Shown here in pieces: positions 51,589 through 64,000 of a DNA stretch of 64,000 nt (position 1 is the first letter of the stretch; every line of letters begins with the position of its first letter). A program made the translations under genes and the position numbers. The DNA is from Brachypodius melanocephalos (lineage: Eukaryota; Chordata; Aves; Passeriformes; Pycnonotidae): NCBI GenBank assembly GCA_013398615.1, contig VZSR01003807.1, positions 39,015,738 through 39,079,737 on the forward strand, written 5' to 3'. Below the pieces are notes generated by a model. The model was not told the origin of the DNA. It was given only the letters and a program-made list of their open reading frames with translations, and searched no databases.

Positions 51589-53150
51589 CAGTTGTCTCTG
51601 GGGCATTAAGACCCAACTGTTATTTAAAGTAGTTAGTGTTAATTCCTCTAAGTGCTAGAACTTATGACCAGTAAATGTTACTTTGCAATAATGTAAGGAG
51701 GTTATGACAACCTGGTTGTATGCAATTGAAATTATACAAGAATACAGACAAATTTACTATCAGGCACAGTTGCTTCAGCTCAGGCAACCGCTGGTGGTGA
51801 GCAGCAAGGTATGGCAGTAACACAGAGATACCCAGCTAGCAGCACATTATCTCAGGGCAGTAGCACAGCAGTGTATATCACCTGAACAATATTGATGGCA
51901 TATGCAAAAAAAGCTGGGTTTAATCACTCTGCAGATGAAATAGGTAAAAATCAAGGAACAAAATAGTTTAAACTAAATTTTGTATTTAAAAAAAAAAAAA
52001 AAGTCTAATCCTCCAAGACTTGTGAGTGAGCGCCAGTCAGCTTTAAGCCCTATCATATCTTCCATCAACAAATTTCCTACAGGCTTTTAACTTAATTTGA
52101 GAGATGCCTGCTATGGCTTGCCATGAAACCATAAGGGAAAAAATAGTTCCCGGGTACCATTACCTGTGTGTTTCCAAAGTATCTGCTTCTTGGGTTGGGT
52201 TCCTTTCAACAGGTCAGCAGGCTGACAAATTGATGTTTGATAGCATTTATGCTGGTTCTGATGGTGTTTTTCATAATTTTCCATCTTAAAAAAAATATTT
52301 AAACTCTTAATGTCTTCATAGCAAATTGTCTCATTGAAATGAGGCATTTAATTCAGTTTAGCTAAGGACAGAGAAGAGGATTTAAGAAGGGGTGGATCCC
52401 CAGCATGGTTCAGAGATGCTTTGTTTATCTGTGTCTCTGAATCTGCATTAAATCCTCACCTGGCAAAAGCTGAACAGAAAATGGATACAACCTCCTATCT
52501 TATAAAGATGATCTTGTCATCTTGGTGCTCTGGGCTTGGTGCTCTGGATCCAAAGCTTGTCTTTCTAGCAGGCTCTGGCTGAGGTACCTATGTGGTAAAT
52601 CCAGTCAGTTTCTAACATAGCCATAGGATCCTAGTGCATTGACTTATCCTGCCTGATCCACTTAGTTCCACTTCACGGGGGACAGGTTTCATATTTTATC
52701 TCCAGAGATGCTGTTCTGTTTTACCTGTTTGGAGGTTAGCTCTTCAGAGGTTCTATCTCTTTGACACACTTTGCTTATTATAAGACACCAGTTGTTTCTG
52801 CAACACTAAATATTTATGATGGCTCTTGATGTGTCTTAGCTGCTCTCATGCCCAAACCTCTCCTGTAAAGTGACACATGGCTATGTGACTTTGACTTCAC
52901 ACTTTTTCCTGAATTTTTAATTCTGGATTAGATTCTATTCACCTGGTGAAACAATGGATCCCCAGAAAATATCCAGTAAGTTGTGTGATTTTTACAGTTC
53001 AATGTAATATATAGCATACATAAATGTCATGTGCATTTTTACAGTAAAGCATCAAGCCCAACTACCCAGTGAAGGAACCAGAGCTGTTAGCACAGCTTTG
53101 GAGTGGTAGGCACACCTACCACTTGCAAAATATTTGTTCTACAGCAGCAC
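51589..53150. other. Non-coding stretch, no gene recognised
   Basis: Unique sequence with a 15-base A run (about 51,988-52,002) and a 14 bp tandem duplication (52,521-52,548, unit CTTGGTGCTCTGGG). No gene was recognised before the assembly gap. Confidence 0.5.
52521..52548. repeat. 14 bp tandem duplication
   Basis: Two copies of CTTGGTGCTCTGG plus one base, at 52,521-52,534 and 52,535-52,548, differing only in the last base. Confidence 0.8.
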
Positions 53151-53250
53151 NNNNNNNNNNNNNNNNNNNNNNNNNNNNNNNNNNNNNNNNNNNNNNNNNN
53201 NNNNNNNNNNNNNNNNNNNNNNNNNNNNNNNNNNNNNNNNNNNNNNNNNN
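53151..53250. other. Assembly gap (100 N)
   Basis: Exactly one hundred unknown bases. A round 100 usually denotes a gap of unknown true size. Reading frames crossing it are not interpretable, and the join of the two flanks is not proven by the sequence. Confidence 0.99.
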
Positions 53251-53274
53251 AGTGATAAAGATGCATCCTTACAG

Positions 53275-53421
53275 GTCAGAGACAAGGAAGAGCAACATGT
53301 GTCGGGGCCAAGGCACAGGGAGGCCATCCAAGAAGGCATTGCAGAGGAACTGAATACATGGCATTGCTGTTCACACTTTGGCAGACCAGGAAGAAGGGGA
53401 AACAAAAAAGAAAAGCACCAG
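53275..53421 (+). other. Exon-like open stretch beside the gap
   Basis: A 147-base (49-codon) stretch is open in one frame, preceded by CCTTACAG (ending 53,274) and followed by the donor-like GTAGGA at 53,422. Both borders fall in phase 0. The translation is rich in charged residues (RDKEEQ, EAIQEGIAEELN, GRRGNKKEKHQ) with WHCCSHF in the middle. I do not recognise a family. The polypyrimidine part of the acceptor is weak and the upstream context is lost in the gap. It could be a coding exon, a long non-coding RNA exon or chance. Confidence 0.2.
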
Positions 53422-56079
53422 GTAGGATGCTTTTATTTTTAAATTTATCATAACACCATGGAATCCTGATGTTCTAATTCCCTTGGTGTTTGCATTACTT
53501 TGTAACCAAGCAGTTATTAATTCAGCCAGAATGAAGGTGAACAAGAGGTGGTACACAGATATGCACACTGAGAAAATCTGACATCATGATTTTGCTGGAG
53601 AAATTTTGGGCTTTTCTGCATGCTTTTTTTTTTTTTCTGGTTTGTTAGTTCTTTTATTGTTTGCCCACACTATTTCTGTAATTAAGTTTACAGGCTCATA
53701 CCTTTGACAGATGGAATTATTTCTGTTGCATGTTCTGAGTTTTAGTCTATTAGCCAGCCATAATATATCCTAATATGGAAGAGTAAAAACCCAAAACCAA
53801 ACACACACATCTACACATACTCTTCTTTCTCCATGTGTGTATACATTTTCTTCTTTTGTAGACTTAGTTTTAGTTAGAAGATTCATAAAACTGTTTATTT
53901 TGTAATTGAAAAAGGATATTCTGGTGAGAATTGTAGAAAGGTAAAATAATGCTTGTCTGCAAAGCTTTTTTTTCCTTCCAGTGCAGACACCACTGAAAGC
54001 AGCTAGCAGAGGTGAGATTTGCTGCTGAAAACCAGCCCTGAGCAGCACAACCTGAGAACATTGCTCATGGCTGATAATAGATTGTCAATGTTTGGACATG
54101 TTAGATACTGTAAAATATACTTCAAACTACACTGCAGAGAGTCTTCTTGTCAGCTTATAATTTTGGGGACTTTTTTCTCTTTTTATTGGTAAACAGAACT
54201 TTCTCCTTACTCTTCTTTTCCTATCTCTGTTTTAATGCTGAGACTTAGGTGTGGTGTGTTCAGTGCAGCCTGTGCAGAGCCATCATTATATGAAATGGCT
54301 TGTAAGGTTTTCTTGTCTTTTTTTTTTTCCTTCTTCCCTTCATATGGCTGCAACACACAGGGCCCAGAGGTCTCCAGGCTTTTCCACTTCTCAGGGCTCT
54401 GCTGAATTAATGTGCCTGGGGGAGCAGTCCTTGCTCCTTTTGTCAGCTGTCACAATGTGCACACCATTATGCAGTGCCACCCCAGTGCAGTGGTACTTAG
54501 CTTGTTTGTGGTACTTGGCTCCAGAATTGTTTGACTGATTTTACTCCAGTGCACTGCAGGGGGATTTCTACTGGCTTGCTGTCCAGTTGCTCCCAAGTCT
54601 TTGCTTAATCTAGCAAGGGTTTCACTGTGTATTTCTTCGAGGCTCTCTTTTCCCTTTCCTGTCATTTACTGATTTCCCTTTTGGACTGTACACCCCTTCA
54701 GGTGAAGCACACAATAGTTCATATAAAATTTTCTTCTAAATTCAACCTGTTAATTTTCTGCTTGGTTTTTTTGCTTTCTACATGCTCCTAAACTTTGCTG
54801 TTTCTACTTTAGAGTGAAACCCAAAGTACTTCACAATAAAATTTTTAGTCAGCAGATTGAGGGAACCTTGGAGGAGAGAGAGGAAAAAACACATTGCTGT
54901 TTCTACCACCCACCTGGTTCTGGCTGAGCTCAATATTAAAATGCTGCTCAAAACAGAAGGAATAAATTAGCACAGGAAACTCATGGAGCCTTCACATTAG
55001 TCAGGAAGTCCCAGACTAGCTTCTGGTTTGGCTGGAAGCTAATCTTATGGGGAAAGCTCTCCATCTTTACAGTCCTGCTTGAAAAAGGTTTATCTCAGAG
55101 GTTTTTCTGGGGACAGAGCAGTGTAGTGTTCCAAAATATGGAGCTGCCAAATCCTAGCACCTTTCCACTGTTAAGCACAGAATTGTAATGAGTTCAAACT
55201 AAACAGGCAAACGTTTATGACCGTAGGGAAGGCAGAGGCATGAACGAGCACTTTGGTGCTTCTCATTGTGCTGCATTTTGGGGTCTGCTGTTAGGGGGTT
55301 AATTTTGAGGACAGTGCACTCTCTCTAGCCTTTTTCTCTTCAGTGTGCATGAGTCATCCAACCTCAGAACATCCCGTATCTGGCTGCCTGTCTCACAGCA
55401 CTGGGCAGCAAAATGCTGTCGTTCTCTTGCCTAAGCTATCTCCAAAAGAGAATGAAAAGCAAAGAGTGATAAAAGTTTTGCAGGCAGACACTGAGCATGG
55501 AAACACCAGTGTTTTCAGCTCTTGCCAAAATGAAATCTTCTTCTCCTGTAAAAGGACAGCAAACCTAATAACTTGGACCTACAGCCAAATCAAGAGTGAA
55601 TAGTGTTATACAGTGCTTCAGGCCACACTTATTTAAGGATTTCCATGTGAATCTAGGTACCTAACCTCAGGCATCAAGGCAAAGCTCAGATCACAAGCAA
55701 GCATTAACTTATTTTTTTTAATTAAGGTAGCAGCCTTATGATAAAGGCTATGCTTGGTTCTACATTTATAAATAAAACCTCAATAAAACAGTAAATCTGA
55801 CGCTACTGAAAAATTCAATGCAGCAGGCTAAAAATATTCCCAAATCAATCTAGGGTAGAAAGGCTTACAAAGATACCAAACTTTCTTTTTTTTTCCCCCC
55901 AAAGGTATATGTGCTCTTGTCATTCAGAAACCCAGTGTGTATCAGAAAGCAAGATATTTATTAAAATAATCAGATATGGGGGCAAGTGAAGAATAGAATA
56001 AGACAGTTTATGTATGACAGATTTTACTGCAGCTGTATAGCATAAATTTTTTTAAACAAAAAAATTGCAATATTGTATC
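53422..56079. other. Non-coding stretch, no gene recognised
   Basis: Unique sequence with T runs at about 53,625-53,637 and 54,319-54,329. Open frames are under 100 codons with no recognised motif. Confidence 0.5.
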
Positions 56080-56340
56080 TTGGATTTGACAATATATCAC
56101 ATATTACGAAGTTTGAGTATTTACTGGTTTCATCAATAAATTAAACGGGAAAAGAAAATCGTGTGGCAATGAAAACTGCTGTTAATGAAAAAGTTAGCAG
56201 TGCCAGCACTGCAAACGAGGATTTGAATATCAAATAAAGAACTTGGCTGAACCTTTAAACTGGAATTGCAGAATTGGGAGAAAATTTAATAGGAACTTAC
56301 AGCAATAATTACCATTATAAACCTGAGATTTGCCATTAGA
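56080..56340. promoter_or_regulatory. Candidate conserved non-coding block, AT-rich
   Basis: Non-repetitive AT-rich sequence with several TTAAT/AATTA cores (ATAAATTAAACGGG near 56,136, GCTGTTAATGAAAAAG near 56,178, AGCAATAATTACCA near 56,302) and retained CpGs near 56,146, 56,160 and 56,216. Its texture resembles vertebrate conserved non-coding elements. No alignment supports this here. Confidence 0.18.
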
Positions 56341-56527
56341 GAGGAAAGAAGAAACATACATGTGATGGTCAATCATACTCAATGAGATGCTCTAAAGAAG
56401 AAAGGAAAAAAAAGGCCAAAACCTACTGGTTGAAATATCTTTGCTGCAGATTAGCATGTATGAAGCCATTGTACAAGCTGCTGTTACAGCCTCTCTGGAA
56501 AACTGAGTGCAACCTTGGACATACGCT

Positions 56528-56540
56528 AAAAAAAAAAAAA
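56528..56540. repeat. Poly-A run with A/C-rich continuation
   Basis: Thirteen A residues followed by about 40 bases of A/C-rich sequence (AAACCAC, ACAAAACCCC). Low-complexity sequence. Confidence 0.7.
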
Positions 56541-58612
56541 TCCAAACCACAAACAAAACCCCAAACAAATCAGCAAAAAAGTGGATTGCAGCTGCCACGT
56601 GTGTAGAGGAAGGTCACTCAGAGGGGCAGGGACTTTCTGTCGTGCTGGGGGTGATTGGAAAGAGCTTGGCTTGCTCCCTCTGGCAAAGCAAACTTTGTAT
56701 GAGGCTGGAAGGGCTGTTTTGATGCCGGCTGGAGTTGTGGGTTAGTGCAGAGTGAAGAGCTAAGAAAATGGTTTCCTGCCATGAAACCAAAGGGTACAGC
56801 TAGCTGTGAATAAATTTAAATGCAAGTTTGAAGAAAGTTTCCATTCCTCAGACAGGGCTTAAAAAGTCTAAGAAATTGGGCAACCATCCACAGAGTTTTT
56901 AATATGGAACAAGATAGATTTATGAAGTGGTTTATGTGGCGTGATTGCTGGACATAGCAGGGGTCTGGGTTCAATGACTCAAAGGTGCAGTGTACTGAAT
57001 GTTCCACCTATATGCTGGGCTCAAGGGGGTCAATTTATTTCATTATTTGCTACAAAAATACAGATTTCAAGCTGTGCAACAGACTGCCCAGGAGGAATAG
57101 GGAAAAAAAATTACACGCTCACCATTTTTTTTTCCTCTCAGGTGACTTAGACCAAATGGCGTGGGATTACAAGGGAATAGAGTGAGGCTTTACAGTGGGT
57201 GAGGTCCTTCAAGTATTCCTCAAAGGCACCTTCCTACACAGAAGCAGGTTTGAATACCTAGATTTATCTTAAAGCTACATCACTTCAAGTATTTCAAATT
57301 CTGTTTTCTATATTTAGACTGTGTTTTGGGTTCAGAAAGCACCATTTACTGATCTGCCTTTATTTCACTCCTACTACTGAGAGATTTCAAGAATTTGGGG
57401 CTTTTTATCATCTCTTTTTACCTCCACTAAAGGCAGTGGTTTCCTCTGTACTTTTTTGCATCAATAAAACTAGATAACTGAAATTGCCTAAACTGAGTCT
57501 GTCTACGAATATGGAAGGGAGCAGGGCCAAGAAACTCACAGCAGGGAAATATGCACTTTCCACAAGAGTTCCCCATTTTGACCGGTTGGCACATGCCACT
57601 TAGCACTTTGCTCCTTTTCTCACAGCAAGGTGAAGATTATTTTGCTCATTATTAGTGGACAAATTCATAACATTATCTTCCACTTTCTAGGCCACTCAGT
57701 GACTACATATTCTCATTCTTTTAACTGTCTCCCAAAAAAATAAGATGCCAAGGTGTGGTGGGAGAAATGAAGTAGTGTGTGAGGGAACAGCGATGACAGG
57801 GAGGACTATATCCCAATAAAATCTTGACTTCATGCTGAAATATTTCCCAGTATATGTATAAAAGGTGCTTCTTGATGCTGAGCCTTCATGAACAGAGCCC
57901 TCTGGAAATTAAGGGATTGTCTACAGTGGCTCAGCCGGCCAATGGAGGTGCCTCTCTTCCCTGCCATTTCCACACTGGAGTAGCAGCAAAGACCTGTATG
58001 AGCTAGGATTAGGTTAAGTGCCCCCAAAACAGCAGGAATCCATCCAGGGCAACAATGTGCTTATGCAGACAGAGCCCACACTGAGCTCCCTGCTATGGCA
58101 GCTAAGCTGCCATCAATCACAGCACAGTTGGAGCAGTGACTGTGTTATAGACATTGTCTTTGTTTGAAAAGCGTGATAAAGTTGGGCCCACAGCTGGTGC
58201 TGAGAGGCTGTTTTCTGAGAGCTGTGATGCAGTGTGGAGCCTCTATTCCCCTCTGAATTCCAAAATGATGGAAGGGCAATATCCTTGCATTGTTTGGTAT
58301 GGCTTGCTCCTGTGATGCCATATAACAATAAATCTAGTTCTGCCTCTTCTGGTTGATAAAAGTTGTTTATCTCCACCTGGGGTGTTGGACTTGATTAATA
58401 TTATACTGATTTTTCTTTCATATAAAGGTCAGCCTCATTACATCTTTATAAGGATTCTGGAAAATGGATCTAATTGGGATTGTACTGTAGCCCAAAGTTT
58501 TCTGTATTTTCCAACAAAGGTCAAGAGTAAGTAAAGAGAACTGCACTGATATAGGACTAGATAAGATGCTGCAATATATCCTGACCCCTCCTCTGTGGAG
58601 GTGGGTTTGCCT

Positions 58613-58633
58613 CCATAGGGTTTTGCCCTATGG
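58613..58633. repeat. Small perfect hairpin, 8 bp stem
   Basis: CCATAGGG (58,613-58,620) and CCCTATGG (58,626-58,633) are exact complements around a TTTTG loop. Stems this short occur by chance, so I assign no function. Confidence 0.75.
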
Positions 58634-61547
58634 ACTGCTACTGGTTGACTGCAGTACTAAAACATTAAATGTGCTGACACAGTTCTCTGGCCCTGACACC
58701 AAATGGCCCAAGGAAATATATTTTGCAGCTCTCCTATCTTGCTGTCAAGAATGCTCCCATTAAGCCTGTCTGTTGGGAATATTCCATGGCCCATGTGAAT
58801 GCCAGGCCTGTACAGGGAGCTCTTATGGACCCAGAACAACTGATGGTTTCTCAGGGAGGATGACTGAGGGCCCAGGTCTATGTTCTAGTATTGCCATTGC
58901 TGATATTGACATAACCTGTGTGCCTGCACTGCTGCAAAGTTCGTAATCTTCTGTGGTCACCATGCTACCCTCTCTCTACCCTACTAAGAAATCTTCTCTA
59001 GTATCTGCCCTGAATAAAGTTAGCAAGAAGATCTTGTAACAGTCTTTATAACGATGCAAAATTTCCATTTTCTCCTCTGTCCTTACTCTCCAAACTGAAC
59101 TACCACAACCTTTTTTTTTCCTCTACAGATTTTCTCTTTCAGACCTCTTGCTGCTCTTATTACTCATATTTCCTTGCATTTTCTCTGTCATACATTAAAG
59201 AATCCAGGCCAGGATGCAATGCTTGAGGAACCTTTCACTGGCACTCCGTGTGATAGAAGAAATGTCTTTGTCTTATTGCACACCCTATTTCTGTAATGCT
59301 TTCCAAAATGAATATTGTCTTTCTTCTGCAAAGCTAGATTGCTACATCCATACCAGTTTTGTGACCCCTACAAACCCGGCTCTTTCACCAACACACAGCT
59401 GTCTAGCTGATTGTTATCCCCATTGATTTGTCCTGTAATAGCTTGCCAGGAATAAACCCTTCACAATCCATTTGAAGCAAAGACAGGCTAAATTAATCTT
59501 GTTGATTCTAGACAGCTACATCACCAGTTCATTTCAGAATTTGTCCTGGTCTTACACAACTTTTGTCACCTCTATAACTTCTCATTAACCATTTAGCCCT
59601 ATATAAATGAAAATACTGAGTAGAATGAGCAGAGGAGAGACTTGTAAGGCAACTCACTTCCAATACCTTCCCATTCTGTTTCTGTTGGGGTATTTCAATG
59701 GCCATTTGTGGACTACTTTTTTGATATTTGTAGCTAGACCTGATGTCTTTAGATAACAGTGGAAATGGTGTGTGAGACAGTGCTGAGATCCTCCACTGAG
59801 CTCAGATATATCTTCAAGACAAAGTATGTCCTTCTTTTCTCACTACATTGGCATGTATCCAGTCTTGGTAGGGAAATCTTTTCCAACACAAGAATCATAA
59901 AGAGTTGACCTGGTTCAAAAAGTTTATCCTGGGGGAAACCCTAGAAAGTGTGTGTTCTCGGGAGTTTCAGTTAATGCCTGTTGAGCTGATCTGCCATAGT
60001 GTACAATTTCTTATTGCAGAAAATAGCTGGGTTGTGTTTCTCTGTGTGTAGTAATGTTGTGGTTGGAGCTGTGACCCTCTGGAGATCAATCATTTCTGAA
60101 TTACAGATCTTGCTTGCCCAATATAGGTAGCATTTGTAAACAGGGGTAATACCTTATACAAAATCGGCTGATGAAACTCCCATTTTACATAAATAATGAT
60201 CGGAACAGTAAAGCAAAAGGAATAAAATGAATTGTTTTGTTGGTATTATGGTAATGAATGCATTAGAAATGCATACAAAAGCATCTCAGTGACTTAAGCC
60301 ATTGCTCATATAAACTGTTGGCTCTCAGGTTTTCGCAATGGCTTTTTTGTTTTCTCCACTGTTCTTGAACAGCTGTAGCCTCCATTTGTTGAAAGGACAG
60401 AACCTTGGGCCTGTGAACAGCACTGCATTCAGAACAGAAAAGACAGGCTGCTTGTGACTACTGGGTGCTCATGCCAGGCAGAAGCCTGTTAGCTGAGCAA
60501 TGACTCACAGTGGGGTATACGTCCAGTTCTGCCATTTGTCCTCCAGCTGACTGCATTTGGGAATTCCATAAAGGAAAAAACCAAGAAAGAGACTGACTCT
60601 TAGCTTGGTGCTAGCTGAATTGCATGTCAGTTAAGTCATGTAGGATGACATGGTTTTTTGGTGGCCTGGATACATGACTCAGAATGAAAATCAGAGCCAG
60701 CCAAGGATCTGAGACAGCGGACATGGAAGGATTACTCCATCATGTAGCAAAGGTTTGTGCTGCATTATCTTAACTAAACAATTTCCATCTGCTTGTTGCT
60801 TGTGGGATCTGCTTAGAACACTAATTTTTAAATGCATGAGTACTCCTGGGATCTGTTAACTGCACAATTTACACCAAGAAGGAATATTTTTATTCAGCTG
60901 CTCCTCAGTGTGTAAATCCCCTTGACTGAAATATCTATCAACTTGGCAGAAGTGTAAGGGCCTGATTCCGAAAGGCACTGGTGGCTGTGTTGACCTTCTT
61001 CAAACAAGGTTTTAATCCATTTTGCTTTGACAAGACTAAATGACAGTAAGTATTTCTTTGCCTATTTTTACTCATTTGTCAGTGTGCAGAGCTCACTATG
61101 CAGCGTATGCCATTTTTATTCATTAAATTGGTAGAAACATAACATAACTACTTATAACTAGAGTTTGTATAATTAATTTCCATGCCATCATATAGAAGGT
61201 GATATATTATGCCTTTTAAAAATTAAACCAGAAATACAGATTTAAGAGCTGCTACAAAGCAGGCTTTAAAAAACAAACCCAAACCAAAAAGAAGGCAAAT
61301 TAGAAGCGAAACTTGCATTTTAACTCATCTGTTGTTTAAGTTCCACACCTACAACATCTGAGATGCAATTATGAGATGTTATGATGTAAGTTAATCACCT
61401 TTTACTGTTCAGCCACTATGCCATAACAAAAATTACACTTTACAGTGTCTTTATAATTATTTTTTCCCTATGTCTGTTTTCTTTTTCAAGGGTAAGATCC
61501 ACCTCTCTTGTCAGAGATTTCGGCTCGTTTCAAGTTCTTTGTGTGAC

Positions 61548-61584
61548 TACACATGAAAATATGCAGCATACACATGAAAATATG
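61548..61584. repeat. Partial tandem duplication, period 21 bp
   Basis: TACACATGAAAATATG occurs at 61,548 and again at 61,569, separated by CAGCA. One and three-quarter copies. Confidence 0.85.
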
Positions 61585-63907
61585 AAAACACCTTTCAGTT
61601 TGGAACTGTGTGCAAATAGGAGTCTTCTGACATGGGCAATCTTCCATTCTTATCCAGGCAAGGTCTCTTCATCATGATGAGAATTCTGTGTACATTGTCT
61701 CTTTTACAGATACATACCAAAATTTTGCATGTGCAGATGCTCACATCAGCGGTCTCGAACTTGCGCCTGTCTTGCAATCCAAACATGAGAAATTTATATA
61801 TTTGGAAGAATACTGTTTTCATCACTGAATATTTAGCCAGAAGAGGCTGCTTATTGAAGCCTTTGCTAATCAAATATAATTTCTAGTACCTTGTTCCTCA
61901 TTCTTGGAAATGAAACTGGGTTCCTCAATAAAAAAAAAAACAAAAACAGGAAACAGACGATGAACATTAAGATGCCACCACGTGCACCTCCTTTTGAAAG
62001 CTCATGTACAGCTGCTCACTGTGCTGTGCATAGTGGTGTGACACTCATCCTGCTGGTGTTCATGGTCCTGCATTGTGCTGGGGTAGACTGCACATTTTTC
62101 TGTTCATGGAACTTCCCAACTTTTCAGAAACATTAATAGTGTGACTTGAGCAGAAGTCTTCCACGCTTTCTTCTTCCATGAGCCGTGAACCCTCAGCCTT
62201 ACATGACTGGGGCTTTACAGGGTGGGAAAAAATCAGTCAGGAGGTCATGCTGAAGCATGCAGTGGCATGGGAAAGTCTGGAAACTGTTCACAGCTCCTAA
62301 TGCAAGAATGAGGGGCACTAGGTAGAGCCAGGAAATTGCAAGCTGAAATGAATTAGAAAGGAACCACACACACAGTGCTGAAGGACGTGGAAATCCCTGC
62401 CAATGTGTGTTGGAGGTGCTAAAAAGTTTCATGGGTCTAAAAAGCATAGGAAACATTTGTGTTAGAAAATTCCAACCAGGACCCCTAATTGCAAACATGA
62501 GAATTTCTGGGTCAGGAAAGTTCCTAAATCACAAGTTACTTGGTCTAGGAAGGTATTCTGGGGAAACATTGCTATGGACTTACCTGTTGTAACACTCTTC
62601 TCTTGGCATTTATTTGTTTCTGTCATCAAAGACAGTGGGACAAATAGCTGCACAGAGGATGCTGAGGCTGGTCCATCTGCACAGTGATTGATCAGAAACA
62701 TCTGAAGCTGATGGAATATGTTGATTTTAAAGGTACAAATGAAGTCTTGGGAAAAAATGAAAATGAAAAAATCCAGGAGAAAGGGAAGGAACAGATAAAA
62801 ACAGTCGCTCCAGTACCCATCCAGGAATAACAATGGTAAGGTCTCAGTTGATTGTCCCCTATTGGGACTGTCTCCAGTGCAGCCATTAACAGGACTAAAG
62901 ACGACAAGAAGGAGAGGGACTTGTGCTATGCTGTTTCCCTAGTACCATATGCCTTTCATCGGAACCTGCCCAAGATCCCCCCGGTTGTTGCTGTGAGTGA
63001 TGTTGTTAGTGCTGACTGGAGCGTGTTTATCAGATCCAAATGCTGCCCATTGGTCAGTTGTAGAGCTTCTGCACATTTGCTGTTGCCTCTGCCATGGCCT
63101 CAGCATCAGCAGGGCTAAGGCTCAAGGGCCCTTCAGGCACTGGGCAGCAACAGGGGATGGAGCAGGAGTGGAGAGGAGCACCTAGAGGAGAGCTTCCAGG
63201 AGAGCTGCCAGCAGGCAAAGACATGTCACTTTGAAATCACCTAGTGTTCAAGTTTTTTGGATACCAAATCATATCTCAAGGAGAGAGAAAAAAAACCCAT
63301 GTTGTTTTAAATCATTTAAAAATATTAAACAAAAGAGAACTGCACAGTCAAAACCAATGTGGAACACAGTATTCATTTAAGCTACAACACAACAGTTCTT
63401 AAGTATATTTTTAACACATAATCATACATTTTGAGGATTAGCTTGCCTGTCATAATGAAAGAAATTAAATGTCCCTGTTCTTCTTTTATAGAAAGGCAAT
63501 TGCTTTTTGAGCAACTCAGCATGGAAAAAAACCAAAACAAACCAAAAACCAACCAGCCAGCCATGTCATCTTGACACTGTGTACGCTGTGTGAGCTCCTA
63601 GATCTTATCAAGTATTTATAGTTTCATGTTGAAAAGGCTGACAGACTTTCTATTACACAAGTGCTACCAGGTGCTTAAAAATACTTCAAAATACAATCTT
63701 ATTTCAAGCCTGATGAATTTGTAGCTTTTTCAAATATCAGCAAGGATGGAATTTCACTTTTCCCAGATCTCATGTGCACCTTTACTCTCACTGAGGGCTC
63801 TTCTGCAGCAGAGTACATTTACTTATGTATGCTGAAGTCAGTGAGACAATTCATTTAAGTGGCCCTGGTGTAAGCAGGTGCCTGCCTGTTTTTACCCCTG
63901 TGTTTGA

Positions 63908-64000
63908 GCCCAGAGTGGGTGTGAATGGAGTTACCTCCACCTGGTATCCAGTCACAAGTGGTGTCCCCCAGGGCTCAGTATTGGGCCAAGTCCTGTTTAA
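63908..64000 (+). mobile_element. CR1 LINE fragment, reverse transcriptase part, runs off window
   Basis: CR1 sequence begins near 63,908 (CCCAGAGTGGGTGTGAATGG) and continues to the last base through CCAGTCACAAGTGGTGTCCC and CCAGGGCTCAGTATTGGG. One plus-strand frame reads TSGVPQGSVLGQVLFN, the conserved reverse transcriptase palm motif of CR1 ORF2, with one unusual Gln where Pro is common. This frame is open over the visible part. The copy therefore reaches further 5' than the others here and continues past the window edge, so its total length and integrity cannot be judged. Confidence 0.95.

Larger units (their letters stand above)
56341..63907. other. Non-coding stretch, no gene recognised
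   Basis: Unique sequence with a 13-base A run (56,528-56,540) followed by A/C-rich sequence. There is a small perfect hairpin at 58,613-58,633 and a 21 bp partial tandem duplication at 61,548-61,584. AT-rich zones lie at about 60,160-60,310 and 61,130-61,440. No gene or mobile element was recognised, and open frames reach only about 120 codons. Confidence 0.5.

Noticed and set aside
53069..53442. Open frames crossing the N gap
   Set aside because: The gap length is nominal, so any frame across it is meaningless. Only the part right of the gap was considered.
56960..56990. GGGTTCAATGACTC as a tRNA B-box remnant
   Set aside because: No matching A box, cloverleaf or acceptor stem around it.
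58613..58633. Hairpin as a possible structured RNA
   Set aside because: An 8 bp stem is expected by chance several times in a window of this size.

Overview
This window reads as nuclear DNA of a bird, most likely intergenic or deep intronic sequence. The main evidence is five fragments of chicken repeat 1 (CR1) non-LTR retrotransposons. They carry avian-type sequence, including the 3' end with the TTCTGTGATTC signature and an RT segment reading SGVPQGSVLG. The rest is AT-leaning, CpG-poor and repeat-poor, which fits avian DNA. There is no prokaryotic or organellar gene organisation, and the long open frames (at most about 167 codons) are no longer than chance would give in 64 kb read in six frames. 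I found no protein-coding gene I can name, and no tRNA, rRNA or CRISPR array.

Layout. Positions 1-22,900 are unique sequence with low-complexity tracts, a 70-79 bp tandem duplication (4546-4694), a 19 bp triplication (8071-8127), a perfect 15 bp inverted repeat (10673-10714), a purine-rich block (about 13,560-14,690) and a block open on both strands (18,359-18,841) followed by TAAT-rich sequence. From 22,924 to 30,372 lie a reverse CR1 copy, a candidate regulatory element with paired homeodomain-type motifs (about 24,570-24,830), a 78 bp CR1 3' stub, a CpG-retaining block (26,490-26,830), a weak exon candidate (28,215-28,344) and a forward CR1 copy. From 32,300 to 35,200 are several A/T homopolymers, an unidentified coding-like minus-strand stretch that may be a decayed retrocopy (about 33,290-33,590) and short duplications. 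Positions 35,200-51,200 are almost featureless. A CR1 3' end with a small internal duplication occupies 51,217-51,588. An assembly gap of 100 N (53,151-53,250) lies just before an exon-like open stretch (53,275-53,421). The last 93 bases enter another CR1 copy, in its reverse transcriptase region, which runs off the window.

No new genetic system is evident. The most useful leads are the paired-motif element near 24.6 kb, the exon-like sequence beside the gap at 53.3 kb, the perfect inverted repeat at 10.7 kb and the unidentified coding-like minus-strand segment at 33.4 kb. Family calls for CR1 are firm. Regulatory, exon and pseudogene calls are tentative and need alignment or RNA evidence.
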